Source of the DNA: Streptomyces sp. YIM 121038
GTDB taxonomy: Bacteria; Actinomycetota; Actinomycetes; Streptomycetales; Streptomycetaceae
Assembly: GCF_006088715.1 (NCBI RefSeq)
Contig: NZ_CP030771.1
Coordinates: 1,488,001 to 1,552,000 of the forward strand
DNA: 64,000 bases
Direction of reading: 5' to 3'
In this document: one piece after another, positions 35,517-44,370 of the stretch
Layout of the letters: each line of letters starts with the position of its first letter
Numbering within the stretch: the stretch's first letter is position 1
The notes under the pieces: generated by a model
The model's input: the letters and a program-made list of their open reading frames with translations, nothing else
Databases searched by the model: none
What the model was told of the DNA's origin: nothing
Made by a program: the position numbers and the translations under genes

Positions 35517-35559
35517 GCGTGGGGTGCGGGGCGTGGCGTGAGGCGTGGGGTGCGGGGCG
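35517..35559. repeat. Two 17-bp direct repeats upstream of first NRPS gene
   Basis: GCGTGGGGTGCGGGGCG occurs at 35517-35533 and again at 35543-35559 (26-bp period) in the 83-bp gap between the exporter and the first NRPS gene. It could be slippage or a regulatory site; the very G-rich strand might also fold. Confidence 0.6.
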
Positions 35560-35565
35560 CCGTGG

Positions 35566-37668
35566 CTAGTCGTCCGGCTCGCCGCGGCGGCGGACGGCGT
35601 ACTCGCCGCCCCCGGGCGGCAGCCCGCCGCCGAGGACGAGGCCGTCGCTGCCGCCGGGCATGGGGCCACGGCCGAGCACGGGGCCCTGGCCGAGGACGGG
35701 GCCCTGGCCGAGGACGGGGCCCTCGCCGAGGACCGGCCCGTCGCCGGGCGTGCGGGTCCGCGTCCGGGGACCGGTGCCGTTGGCGCCCTTGCGCTGGAAC
35801 TGCGTGTGGTACAGCTCGGCGTACAGGCCCTCGGCGGCGAGGAGTTCCTCGTGCGTGCCGCGTTCGCGGATGCGGCCGCCGTCCACGACGAGGATCTGGT
35901 CGGCCTCGCGGATGGTGGACAGGCGGTGGGCGATCACCAGGGAGGTGCGGTCGCGCAGGGCGGTGGTCAGGGCCCGCTGGACGGCCGCCTCGGACTCGGA
36001 GTCCAGATGGGCGGTCGCCTCGTCGAGGACGACGACGGACGGGGCCTTGAGCAACAGACGGGCCAGGGCCAGGCGTTGCTTCTCGCCGCCCGACAGTCGG
36101 TAGCCGCGGTCGCCGACGACGGTGTCGAGGCCGCTGGGCAGCGAGCGGATCAACTCGCCGATCCGGGCCGCGTCGCAGGCCTTGAGGAGGTCGCCGTCGG
36201 TGGCGTCGGGGCGGGCGTAGGTGAGGTTGGCGCGGATCGTGTCGTGGTAGAAGTGCGCGTCCTGGGTGACCACGCCGACCGTGTCGCGCAGCGAGTCCAG
36301 GGTGAGGTCCCGCAGGTCGTGGCCGTCGACGCGGACGGTGCCCGACGTCGGGTCGTACAGGCGCGACACCAGGTGCGTCATCGTGGTCTTGCCGCCGCCG
36401 GACGGGCCGACCAGGGCCGTGAGCTTGCCGGGCGGCAGCTCGAAGGTCAGCTCGTGCAGCACCACCGGTGTCTCCTGGTCGCGCTCCCGCTGCGAGAGCG
36501 CGCCGGCCTCCAGGGACGCGAGCGACACCTCGCTGGGGCGCGGGTAGCGGAAGCCCACCCGGTCGAACTCGACGCGCGGCGCGGCCCCGGTGCCGGGGGC
36601 GGGCAGGGCGCGGGCGTCGGGCTTCTCCTCGATGAGGGGCTTCAGATCGAGCACCTCGAAGAGCCGGTCGAAGCTGACCAGGGCGGTCAGGACGTTCGAC
36701 TGCATGCTGGACAGCTGGGTGATGGGGCCGTAGAGGCGGCCCATGAGCACGGCGAGGGCCACGAGCGTGCCGAGGCGGAAGGCGCCGTCCAGGACGAGGG
36801 CGCCGCCGACGCCGTACACGAGCGCCGTGGCGAGCGCGGCGAGCAGCGCCATGAAGATGAACGACATCCGGCTGAACACGGTCCAGACCACGCCGACGTC
36901 GCGGACCCGGCGCGCGCGGGCCGCGAACGCCTCGGCCTCGGAGCGGGGGCGGCCGTAGAGCTTGGCGAGCATGGCGCCGCTGACGTTGAACCGCTCCTGG
37001 ATGACGCCCGCGAGTTCGGCGTTGGACTGCATCTGCTCGCGCGAGTAGCGCTGCAGGCGCCGCCCGACGTAGAGGCCGGGCACGACGAACAGCGGCAGCA
37101 TGGCGACGGCGATCAGGGTGATCAGCCAGGACAGGTAGAACATCTCGGCGAGCACGAGGAGCACCGTCAGGACGCTGGTGGCCGAGGTGAGGATCAGGCC
37201 GATGGACTGCTGGGCCAGCATCACGTCGGCGTTGAGGCGGCTGGTGAGCAGGCCCGTCTGGGTGCGGGTGAAGAACGCCATGGGCTGCCGCTGGACGTGG
37301 GTGAACGTCTGGACGCGCAGGTCGTGGCTGACGCCCTGGCCGACGCGCCCGGAGAAGTAGCTCTGCGCGAGCTGCATCACCGCGTCCACGACGGCGAGCC
37401 CGGCGACGACCAGGGCCAGGGTCACCACGAGCCCCAGGTCGTCCTTGAGGATGCCGTCGTCGACGATGTCCTTGAGCAGCAGGGGGGTCGCCACGATGAC
37501 GAGGGAATCCACCACGGTGGTGAGCAGCAGGAAGAGCAGCGCGTTCCGGTGCGGGCGCACATAGGTGAGGGCGCGGCGCGACGTTCCCGCCCGCAGTTTC
37601 TGTTTCTCGGTGTCGGACGAGTTCGGGTCTCCGACGGTAATTCCACCAGGACCTTGGGTGATTAACAC
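35566..37668 (-). CDS. ABC exporter, fused membrane and ATPase halves (bldA-type TTA codon)
   Basis: 700-residue half-size exporter. An N-terminal six-helix membrane domain (about residues 40-320) is followed by an ATPase with Walker [10 protein letters not shown], signature LSGGEKQR and Walker [13 protein letters not shown]. Glycopeptide clusters usually have one such exporter beside the NRPS genes; it would export the peptide as a homodimer. The start chosen is GTG at 37668 with AGAGGA nine bases upstream; an ATG at 37740 would add 24 residues but lacks a spaced ribosome site. The codon right after the GTG is TTA (37663-37665), rare in Streptomyces and dependent on the bldA tRNA. The last 60 residues hold GPVLG(E/Q/R) repeats and are Gly/Pro-rich, beyond the usual end of the family. 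Confidence 0.92.
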   Translation of the reverse strand: MLITQGPGGITVGDPNSSDTEKQKLRAGTSRRALTYVRPHRNALLFLLLTTVVDSLVIVATPLLLKDIVDDGILKDDLGLVVTLALVVAGLAVVDAVMQLAQSYFSGRVGQGVSHDLRVQTFTHVQRQPMAFFTRTQTGLLTSRLNADVMLAQQSIGLILTSATSVLTVLLVLAEMFYLSWLITLIAVAMLPLFVVPGLYVGRRLQRYSREQMQSNAELAGVIQERFNVSGAMLAKLYGRPRSEAEAFAARARRVRDVGVVWTVFSRMSFIFMALLAALATALVYGVGGALVLDGAFRLGTLVALAVLMGRLYGPITQLSSMQSNVLTALVSFDRLFEVLDLKPLIEEKPDARALPAPGTGAAPRVEFDRVGFRYPRPSEVSLASLEAGALSQRERDQETPVVLHELTFELPPGKLTALVGPSGGGKTTMTHLVSRLYDPTSGTVRVDGHDLRDLTLDSLRDTVGVVTQDAHFYHDTIRANLTYARPDATDGDLLKACDAARIGELIRSLPSGLDTVVGDRGYRLSGGEKQRLALARLLLKAPSVVVLDEATAHLDSESEAAVQRALTTALRDRTSLVIAHRLSTIREADQILVVDGGRIRERGTHEELLAAEGLYAELYHTQFQRKGANGTGPRTRTRTPGDGPVLGEGPVLGQGPVLGQGPVLGRGPMPGGSDGLVLGGGLPPGGGEYAVRRRGEPDD
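35662..35733 (-). repeat. Four 18-bp tandem repeats in exporter C-terminus
   Basis: Units at 35662-35679, 35680-35697, 35698-35715 and 35716-35733, the middle two identical. They encode GPVLGx four times in the tail of the exporter. An in-frame 18-bp unit means copy number can vary without a frameshift. Confidence 0.9.
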
Positions 37669-37804
37669 GCGATGGAATCCTCTCGGGATCGCGTACGTTC
37701 CTTCGGCTGCGCTCGTACCCAGGACGGTAGCGCCCCGCATTCCCGCCAACCAGGCCTGAAAAATAGGCAGTGGACGACCTTCGCGGGAATATGGAGAGGC
37801 CACT

Positions 37805-37833
37805 GTCCGACCGAGTGACGTACACACTTGGAC
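37805..37833. promoter_or_regulatory. StrR/Bbr-type operator upstream of exporter-NRPS operon
   Basis: GTCCGA at 37805-37810 and TTGGAC at 37828-37833 form an inverted repeat with a 17-bp gap and one mismatch. From memory, the site of Bbr, the balhimycin StrR-type regulator, is GTCCAA-N17-TTGGAC. The site lies between the StrR-like gene and the exporter, upstream of the exporter/NRPS operon, where an activator site is expected. Confidence 0.75.
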
Positions 37834-37846
37834 GGGGCGGGGCGGG

Positions 37847-37863
37847 GCGCCCCGAAGGGGCGC
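37847..37863. terminator. Hairpin downstream of strR-like gene
   Basis: GCGCCCC (37847-37853), loop GAA, GGGGCGC (37857-37863): a perfect 7-bp stem about 95 bp past the end of the StrR-like gene. It forms the first part of a dispersed 58-bp element. Confidence 0.6.
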
Positions 37864-37905
37864 GGGGAACTGCGCGACCAGCCACAACGGACCCGCAGAC
37901 GACAG
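37848..37905 (+). repeat. Dispersed 58-bp element, copy 1
   Basis: Aligns without gaps to the reverse complement of 48003-48060, 52 of 58 bases identical by my count. The core GGCGCGGGGAAC-x-GCGCGACCAGCCAC is, from memory, a common Streptomyces intergenic element found after gene ends. Both copies here are at 3' ends of genes. Confidence 0.8.
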
Positions 37906-37958
37906 AACGGGCCACGGCAGGCGGCAGAGGGCGGCCGCCCGGCGGCCAAGCCCCCCGC

Positions 37959-38996
37959 TCAGGCCGTCTCCACGGCCTTGCGCTGCACGCGCTGCGCGAA
38001 CTCCGCCCACATCTCCGCACAGTCCGTGGCGAGTTCGGCCACGATGGCACCGCAGTGCGGCGGCACCCTGTCGATGATCTTGTCCCAGTCCTCCGGGCTC
38101 AGCGTGTGGATGGTGAGCAGCCGCAGCAGCATGCGCCCGGTCTCGCTGAACCGCAGGGCCGGGTCCGCCTTGAGCCGGTCCACGATCGCGGCGCGGGCCT
38201 GGGCCTGGCCCCGGTCGGGCACCGCGACCGGGCCGAAGCCCGTGCGCGGCCCGGTGGGCGCCGCCTCCCGGCAGCCCGCCCGCCGTCCGCGCCGCAGCTG
38301 CGGATCCTCGCCGCGCATCATGCGGTTGCGCACGTCGCGGACCGTCTCGGGCGAGATGGAGGCGGCCCGCGCGACCTGGCGGAGCGACAGGCCCGGGTTC
38401 TCCGCGATGATCTCGCTGGCCAGCCTGCGGCCCTCGGCGCCGTTGACCGGGCGGACCCTGCCGTCCTGGCCGATGCGGGACTGCGCGCCGGTGACCTGGC
38501 CCGGCGCGCGCCTGCGGATCTCGGCGACCGTGCCGGGCGCGATGCCCGCGACCGAGGCGATCATGCGGTCCGACCACTGCGGGTGCGAGGTGATGATGCG
38601 CCGGGCCGCGCGCTTGCGGTCCGTGGTCGTCAGCGGAAGCCCGTGGGCGATGTTGGACTCCACAGCGAGCACGAAGGCGTCGGCCTCGTCGCCGTCGAAG
38701 AACCGGACGGCGATCGCGGTCCGGCCGCGCACCTGTGCGGCGCGCACGCGGTGCAGCCCGTCGATGACCCGCATCGTCGAGCGGTGGACGGTGATCGGCG
38801 GCAGTGGTGTCTGTACGGCGGCCAGTGTCTCCACGTGGTCCGGATCCGCTCCGGAGAGTCTGGGTGAACCGGCCGTCGACAGTGTGCTGATCTCCACTTC
38901 GACGACCGTGAGTCGATCGATGCGCGGGTGCCCGGGTAGTGCCAACTCAACTCCCCCTAGTGATGTGTTCGCGCCGAGCAGGCCGTCGATACCCAC
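37959..38996 (-). CDS. StrR/ParB-like pathway activator
   Basis: 345-residue ParB-type DNA-binding regulator of the StrR family (StrR, Bbr, Tei15 type). Seen: a ParB-like segment [20 protein letters not shown] (about residues 67-86), then [26 protein letters not shown], then a helix-turn-helix region around [23 protein letters not shown], and a basic C-terminal half. Family members activate export, NRPS and supply genes of their own cluster. GTG at 38996 has GGGGAGA 10 bases upstream; an in-frame TTG at 38945 has an equally good AGGGGGAG, so the start is uncertain by 17 residues. A matching operator lies 126 bp downstream of its stop, before the exporter gene, so it probably switches on the exporter/NRPS operon. 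Confidence 0.92.
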   Translation of the reverse strand: MGIDGLLGANTSLGGVELALPGHPRIDRLTVVEVEISTLSTAGSPRLSGADPDHVETLAAVQTPLPPITVHRSTMRVIDGLHRVRAAQVRGRTAIAVRFFDGDEADAFVLAVESNIAHGLPLTTTDRKRAARRIITSHPQWSDRMIASVAGIAPGTVAEIRRRAPGQVTGAQSRIGQDGRVRPVNGAEGRRLASEIIAENPGLSLRQVARAASISPETVRDVRNRMMRGEDPQLRRGRRAGCREAAPTGPRTGFGPVAVPDRGQAQARAAIVDRLKADPALRFSETGRMLLRLLTIHTLSPEDWDKIIDRVPPHCGAIVAELATDCAEMWAEFAQRVQRKAVETA

Positions 38997-39117
38997 CGCC
39001 GTTCCGTCTCCCCGGTGCGTGCCGCGGTCGTCGTCACGCGGACTCCCGTCCCGGACAGAGCGGCACCGACGTCTGCGGCTCTGAAGTCTCCGAAATCCCC
39101 GAATTCAATGTCCTGGC

Positions 39118-39152
39118 GTGAACGCCGCATTGTGCTGCGACGCGGCGTTCAC
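39118..39152. promoter_or_regulatory. Perfect 11-bp inverted repeat upstream of strR-like gene
   Basis: GTGAACGCCGC (39118-39128) and GCGGCGTTCAC (39142-39152), 13 bp apart, about 120 bp before the StrR-like start. Length and placement suit an operator for a dimeric regulator such as the neighbouring response regulator or LAL protein; an RNA hairpin is also possible. Confidence 0.6.
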
Positions 39153-39270
39153 GGACGGCGTCGCATTCCGCGGGCCCGTATTTCCTGGCGCGATCTGCGC
39201 GACACCGCATTCATGACGTAACAGAACGACTTCGTGATAGCCGAACACGCTCACCTTAACAACGCGTTTT

Positions 39271-39300
39271 CCGGCCTGGTACCCCTCATTAACAGGCCGG
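39271..39300. terminator. Hairpin after sensor kinase gene
   Basis: CCGGCCTG (39271-39278) and CAGGCCGG (39293-39300) with a 14-base loop, 40 bp past the kinase stop. Likely ends the response regulator-kinase transcript. It lacks a U-run. Confidence 0.5.
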
Positions 39301-39339
39301 TCCGCGCCCCGGACACCCCTATTCACCCCTATCCGGGCG

Positions 39340-40611
39340 TCACCGGGCGGCGGTGGGGTCGTGCCGCGGCGCGGGGCTCGCGGGCTCGGCGCGCGCCGGG
39401 AAGGCGACCGCCACCACCAGGCCGCCGCCGGGCCGCGCGGACGCGCTGAGCAGGGCGTCGTGGGCGGTGGCGATGGTGCGGACGATGGACAGACCGAGCC
39501 CGTGGTGGCCCTCGTCGGCGGTGCGGCCGAGCCGCTGGAAGGGCTCGAAGAGCCGCTCCACCTGCTCCGGCGGCACCCGGGGGCCGGAGTTGACGACGGT
39601 CACGAGGGCCCGGCCGTCCTCGGTGCCCGTGCTGATCCGCACGTGGCCGCCGGGCACGTTGTAGCCCACGGCGTTGTCGACGAGGTTCGCCACGAGCCGC
39701 TGGACGAGCGCGGAGTCGCCCGCGAGCGGGGCGGGCGCGGTGCTCGTCGTGATCCGCAGCCGGTGCCGCGCGGCGTCGGGGCGCGGCACGCGGACCGTCT
39801 GCTCCGCGACGTCGGCCAGGTCGAGCGGCTCGCGGCGGTCCAGGCCGCGCTCGCTGCTGGACAGGGTGAGCAGCGATTCGAGCAGCCGCGCCTGCTGTTC
39901 GCTGATCGTGAGGAGCCGCTCCAGATTCGAGCGGTACGACTCCACGGTGGCCTCGCGGTCCATGAGCGACTCCTCCACGAGCGCGTGCTCCAGGGTGAGC
40001 GGGGTGCGCAGCTCGTGGGCGGCGTTGGCGACGAAGCGCTTGTGCGCGTCGAGCGCGGTCTCCAGGCGGCCGAGGAGCCCGTCGACGGTGTCGGCGAGGT
40101 CCTTCAGCTCGTCGGCGGGGCCCGCGACGGCGAGGCGCTCGTGCACGTTGCGCGCGGAGATGCGGCGGATGGTGCCGGTCATGGTGCGCAGCGGCCGCAG
40201 CACGCGCCCGGCGACGAGCCAGCCGAGCGCGATGGACAGGACGGCCATGATGGCGAGCGCGATGCCGGACTGCACCACGAGGCTCCGCAGGTCCTGCTGG
40301 TGCTGGCGGTAGGCGTGTTCGCGCAGCGCCCGGGTGCCGTCCTTGAGGGGCAGGGGCAGCCGGCCGCCGGTCAGGCCGAGCGGGCCGCTCGCGCCGTCCG
40401 CGCGCCCCAGGACGGGGCCGTCGCCCTCCCTGCCGAGGACGACGCTCGTCGAGGCGTGGGTGACGAGCAGATAGGTGATCGCGAGCAGCACGGCGCCGGA
40501 GACGACGAACAGCACGCCGTACAGGAGCGTCAGGCGCATCCGCACCCGCTTCGGCAGCAGTCGGCGGAACACAGCGGACACAGGGGGCGCGGACGGCGCG
40601 GTCAGTCGCAT
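39340..40611 (-). CDS. Sensor histidine kinase (OmpR-class pair)
   Basis: 423-residue membrane kinase. First membrane helix at about residues 26-48, short extracytoplasmic loop, second helix near 115-140, then HAMP. The H-box is FVANAAHELRTPLT, the N-box LVANLVDNAVGYN and the G-box HHGLGLSIVRT. ATG at 40611, 8 bp after the response regulator stop. The pair lies beside the activator gene and LAL regulator; VanRS-like pairs occur in several glycopeptide clusters, where they sense cell-wall stress or control the cluster. No vanHAX-type genes are in the window, so a resistance role is not shown. Confidence 0.9.
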   Translation of the reverse strand: MRLTAPSAPPVSAVFRRLLPKRVRMRLTLLYGVLFVVSGAVLLAITYLLVTHASTSVVLGREGDGPVLGRADGASGPLGLTGGRLPLPLKDGTRALREHAYRQHQQDLRSLVVQSGIALAIMAVLSIALGWLVAGRVLRPLRTMTGTIRRISARNVHERLAVAGPADELKDLADTVDGLLGRLETALDAHKRFVANAAHELRTPLTLEHALVEESLMDREATVESYRSNLERLLTISEQQARLLESLLTLSSSERGLDRREPLDLADVAEQTVRVPRPDAARHRLRITTSTAPAPLAGDSALVQRLVANLVDNAVGYNVPGGHVRISTGTEDGRALVTVVNSGPRVPPEQVERLFEPFQRLGRTADEGHHGLGLSIVRTIATAHDALLSASARPGGGLVVAVAFPARAEPASPAPRHDPTAAR

Positions 40612-40619
40612 GGGGTGCC

Positions 40620-41273
40620 TCAAATCCGATACCCACCCCGAGGCACGGTCTCGATGACGGGCGGGGTGCCGAGCTTCGGGCGCAGCCGGTTGATGGTCGC
40701 CTTGACGGTGGTGGTGAAGGGGTCGGCGGCCTCGTCCCACACCCGTTCCAGGAGTTCCTCCGCCGACACCACCCTCCCTTGGGCGGCGAGCAGGTACTCC
40801 AGGACCGCGAACTCCTTGGGCGTGAGGGCCAGTCGGTGCCCGGCCCGGGTCGCGATCCGCTGCGCCGGGTCCAGGCACAGGTCGTCGTGGACGAGGACCG
40901 GCGGCAGGGCGGGCTGCGGGCGCCGGGCGAGCGCGCGGATGCGGGCGACCAGCTCGGCGTACGCGAAGGGCTTGGGCAGATAGTCGTCCGCGCCGAGGTT
41001 GAAGCCGTCGACGCGGTCGGCGATGGTGCCGGACGCGGTGAGCATCAGGACGCGGGCGTGCACCGGCTGCGCGGCAAGGCGGCTGCACACCTCGTCGCCG
41101 TGGACGACGGGCAGGTCCCGGTCCAGGACGACGACGTCGTACTCGACCACCGCCGTGCGCTCCAGCGCGTCGGCGCCGTCGTACGCCACGTCGACCGCCA
41201 TGCCCTGGCGGCGCAGGACGCGCGCCACGGACTGGGCGAGTTCGGTGTGGTCCTCGACCACGAGCACTCTCAT
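40620..41273 (-). CDS. Response regulator, OmpR/PhoB family
   Basis: 217 residues. Receiver domain starts MRVLVVEDH with phospho-acceptor Asp in VVVLDRDLP and Lys in LPKPFAYAEL. The C-terminal winged helix runs from LALTPKEFAVLEYLL to TTVKATINRLRPKLG. An upstream in-frame start at 41291 gives MVRGWP but the receiver fold begins at the ATG at 41273. Forms an operon with the kinase just downstream (8-bp gap). Three CTGTGAC-type boxes in its own upstream region could be autoregulatory sites. Confidence 0.93.
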   Translation of the reverse strand: MRVLVVEDHTELAQSVARVLRRQGMAVDVAYDGADALERTAVVEYDVVVLDRDLPVVHGDEVCSRLAAQPVHARVLMLTASGTIADRVDGFNLGADDYLPKPFAYAELVARIRALARRPQPALPPVLVHDDLCLDPAQRIATRAGHRLALTPKEFAVLEYLLAAQGRVVSAEELLERVWDEAADPFTTTVKATINRLRPKLGTPPVIETVPRGGYRI

Positions 41274-41322
41274 CGGCCACCCCCGCACCACTGGAGACTG
41301 CCCGGGCCCGCGTCACGCACGG

Positions 41323-41460
41323 GTCACAGCCCGGGCCCGTCCCACAGCGGCAGCGTACCGGCGCCGCCCGGTGTCCATGTCCACAGGACCGCGCCGGGCG
41401 CCGGTGGGTGCCCGGTGGCCCCCTGTGACCGGAGCGGACGCGCGGACCGCCCTGTGACCG
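41323..41460. promoter_or_regulatory. Repeated CTGTGAC boxes upstream of response regulator
   Basis: CCCTGTGACCG occurs at 41421-41431 and 41450-41460 (29 bp apart), and the reverse GTCACAG at 41323-41329, all in the 268-bp gap between the LAL gene and the response regulator. OmpR-type regulators bind direct repeats, though usually spaced 10-11 bp; 29 bp would put these on nearly the same helix face. Confidence 0.45.
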
Positions 41461-41541
41461 TCCGCCTCGTAGAACGAGACGGTGACCACGGAGACGACCG
41501 ACGGACGTCCGCGACCGGTCCCGGCGCGGCGCGGGGCGCCG

Positions 41542-44370
41542 CTAGCGGGTGCCGCTGCCCGCGGCGGGTCTGATCTTCTCCGTGAGGTCCGTGCGGCGCT
41601 GGACGTCCAGTTTCCGGTAGGCGCGGGTCAGGTGCTGTTCGACGGTGCTGATGGTGATGAACAGCTTGTCCGCGATCTGCCGGTTGGTGTGCCCGCGGGC
41701 GGCGAGGGTGGCCACGCGCAGCTCCGCGTCGCTCAGTTCGACCGGGCGTCCGGCGGCGGGCGGGGCCCAGGCGCCGTCGCCGCCCAGCGGGGTGCCGGGA
41801 TCGGCCGGCCGCGGCGCCGCGGGGGCGGGCACGCCGCACTCGCGGGCCAGCTGCTGCGCCTTGCGGGCGAGGGACCTGGCCTGCCCGGCGCCGCCGAGTT
41901 CGCGGTGGGCGCGGGCCAGCTCGTCGGTGGCGCGGGCGAGTTCGAGCCGGTGCCCGCTCTCGCGCAGTATCTCCACGGCCTCCTCCAGGAGCGGCGGGCG
42001 GCGGGCCGCGGGCAGGGTGCGGGCGAGGACCCGCAGCGAGACGCCGCGCGTCCAGGCCGCCCCCGGGCCGACCAGGGCCAGCTGCTCCTCGGCGAGGTCG
42101 TGGGCGCGGCGCTCGTCGCCCAGGGCCAGCTGGGCCTGGGCCGCGTCGGTGCGCCAGGGCACGAGCCCGGGCAGGTCGAGGTCCCAGCAGGTCATGAGGT
42201 CGCCACAGGTGCGGAAGTCGTCCAGCGCCGCGTACGGCCGGCCCGCCGCCAGGTAGTAGTGACCGCGCGCCCACAGATAGACGAGGCCGTCGGGCGTGTG
42301 GAAGGCCATCTCCGGTACGGGGACGCACAGATGGGCGGCGGCGGCGTCCAGCCGGCCGAGCGCGGTCTTGGCGTACACGGCGAGGGCGACCGGCGCCGCG
42401 AGGGCGACGCCCCAGCCCTCGGCGGGCACCAGCGTGATCGCCGTGTGCGCGGACCGGTCGGCCGCGGCGAGCCCGCCGAGCCTGACCTCGACACGGGCCT
42501 TGACGGACGCGAGCTGCGCCTGCCACATGGGGGCGCTGCGCGCGGTGGCCTCCTTGAACAGGGTCTCGCTCCAGTACGCCGCCTTGTCCAGGCGGTCGGC
42601 GAGGATCAGCGCGTTCAGCGCGACGACGAGCGCGGGCACCGTGCCGTCGTCGAGCCGGGTGCCCTGGAGGGTCTGCTCCGCCCGCACCACGACGTCGTCA
42701 CCGGCCCCGTCGAGCACCGCCCGCACCAGCGTCGCCGCCCGTTCGTGCGCGCTGCGCGCAGGTCCGGCCCCCCACGACGCCTCATCGGCCGCCCGCGCGG
42801 GGCGCGGCAGGCCCGGGTACTCGTACGCCAGCCAGAGCCGCACGTCGTCGAGCCGGTGCGGGGTGCCCGCGCCGGGCGCCGCGCCCGCCGCGCGGCACTT
42901 CTCGGCGGCGCGGAGCACGGCGGTGGCCTGGTCGACCTGCCCGAACCACAGCAGGTGGCCGACGAGTTCGGCCGCGTGCCGGGTGCTGACGCGGCCCGCG
43001 AGCGCCCCGGCGGTGAGCGCGGGCAGGTGCTGGGCGGCCGTGGCCGGGTTGACCCGCCGGGCGGCCCGGGTCAGCGCGGCCCTGATCTCCAGGGAGCGCC
43101 GCTCGTCCGCGCAGCTGGCGCGGGCGACGCGCAGACAGGCGAGGGCGAGCCCCACCTCGTCGTCGGCGAGGGCCCGCTCGGCGGCCTCCAGGAGGGTGGG
43201 CAGCGCCCACGCGGCCTCGATGGGGCCCGCCTGGATCAGATGGCGCACGACCACCGTGGCCGCGTGGCCGTGGTCGTGCAGGACCTCGGCGACGCGGGCC
43301 TCCAGGTGCGCGCGGTGCGTGGGCTCCATGCTGCGCAGGACCGCGGCGCGGCCCGCCTCGTGCCGGAACCAGCCGGAGCCGAGCAGTCCCCCGGCGCGCA
43401 GCGCGTCCAGGCCGCGGTGCGCCGACTCGCGGCTGACGCCGAGGACTTCGGCCAGCTCGGCGTGGGCGGCGTGCGGGCCGAGGACCGCGAGCGCCCAGGC
43501 GGCGTTCCGCGTCGCGGTGTCGCTGCGGTACAGACACATCGTCACGGCCTGCTCGAAGGCCTCGCCGGGCACCAGGTCCGCGGGGCCGCCCTCGCCGCTC
43601 CCGGCGCCCGGTCCACGGCCGTCCTCGATCAGCGCCCGGGTGAGCAAGGGGTTTCCACCGCCGATGCGGTGGAGCTCCGCGACCAGCGGGCGCGTCCCCC
43701 ACCACCGCCGGCCGTGGCCGCCGCACGCGGCGGCCAGCTCGGCCACGCCCCGCCGGGTCAGCGGGCCGAGCCTGATATGGCGGCAGCCGGCGACGCGCAG
43801 CAGATCCACCTGGAAGCGCGCCGCGCCGGATCCCGTATTGCCGGAAAGGCCACTTCCGCTTTCTCCGAGCAGCATCAGAATGCGGCTCGCATCCAGTCTG
43901 CGCGCCAGATAGAGCAGCCCTTCCAGAGAATAAGGATCGGCGTGGTGGACGTCATCGATGACGAGCACCACTGGCCTTTCCTTCGCCTTTTCGATGATAA
44001 TCCCACTGAGTTCCGTGATCACATTCACCACCGTGGCGGGCAGCGTGACCCGCGCCCGCCGCGTCGGCACGGTGACCGCCACGAGATCGACGAGCCGTGC
44101 CGCCCTGGTGGCGTCGACGTCCGGCAGCTCCGCGCCGAGCAGCAGCTGCCCCATCACCCCCAGGGGCATATCGCGCTCCACATCCGAGGCTGTGGCCTGC
44201 ATCAACAGCGCCCCAGCGGCGTGCGCCCGAGCACCGAAGGCACGCAGGAGCGCGGTCTTCCCGCTCGCCGCGACCCCGCTCACCAAGAGCGCTCCGCCCT
44301 GCCCGGCGACGGTGGCGCCGAGCATGCCTTCCATGATCGAGAATTCCTCGTCCCGTTCCACCACATTCAT
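41542..44370 (-). CDS. Large LuxR-type (LAL) ATPase regulator
   Basis: 942 residues. N-terminal AAA/NB-ARC-like ATPase with Walker A GVAASGKTALL (about residues 31-41) and Walker B VVLVIDDVHHAD, a long helical tetratricopeptide-like middle, and a C-terminal LuxR helix-turn-helix (ELRVATLAARGHTNRQIADKLFITISTVEQHL). LAL proteins are often cluster-linked activators. Start: ATG at 44370 with GGGGGAGAAG upstream, giving the usual N-terminus shortly before the Walker A. An in-frame GTG at 44595 would add 75 residues, including a TTA codon (44506-44508), but that stretch is AT-richer and does not look like the family. Confidence 0.9.
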   Translation of the reverse strand: MNVVERDEEFSIMEGMLGATVAGQGGALLVSGVAASGKTALLRAFGARAHAAGALLMQATASDVERDMPLGVMGQLLLGAELPDVDATRAARLVDLVAVTVPTRRARVTLPATVVNVITELSGIIIEKAKERPVVLVIDDVHHADPYSLEGLLYLARRLDASRILMLLGESGSGLSGNTGSGAARFQVDLLRVAGCRHIRLGPLTRRGVAELAAACGGHGRRWWGTRPLVAELHRIGGGNPLLTRALIEDGRGPGAGSGEGGPADLVPGEAFEQAVTMCLYRSDTATRNAAWALAVLGPHAAHAELAEVLGVSRESAHRGLDALRAGGLLGSGWFRHEAGRAAVLRSMEPTHRAHLEARVAEVLHDHGHAATVVVRHLIQAGPIEAAWALPTLLEAAERALADDEVGLALACLRVARASCADERRSLEIRAALTRAARRVNPATAAQHLPALTAGALAGRVSTRHAAELVGHLLWFGQVDQATAVLRAAEKCRAAGAAPGAGTPHRLDDVRLWLAYEYPGLPRPARAADEASWGAGPARSAHERAATLVRAVLDGAGDDVVVRAEQTLQGTRLDDGTVPALVVALNALILADRLDKAAYWSETLFKEATARSAPMWQAQLASVKARVEVRLGGLAAADRSAHTAITLVPAEGWGVALAAPVALAVYAKTALGRLDAAAAHLCVPVPEMAFHTPDGLVYLWARGHYYLAAGRPYAALDDFRTCGDLMTCWDLDLPGLVPWRTDAAQAQLALGDERRAHDLAEEQLALVGPGAAWTRGVSLRVLARTLPAARRPPLLEEAVEILRESGHRLELARATDELARAHRELGGAGQARSLARKAQQLARECGVPAPAAPRPADPGTPLGGDGAWAPPAAGRPVELSDAELRVATLAARGHTNRQIADKLFITISTVEQHLTRAYRKLDVQRRTDLTEKIRPAAGSGTR

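Larger units (their letters stand above)
38997..39339. other. 343-bp intergenic region upstream of strR-like gene
   Basis: Noncoding gap holding the promoter of the StrR-like gene and the 3' end of the sensor kinase gene. It contains a perfect 11-bp inverted repeat (39118-39152) and an 8-bp hairpin (39271-39300), both listed separately. It is locally less GC-rich than the genes around it. I see no convincing small ORF. Confidence 0.6.
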
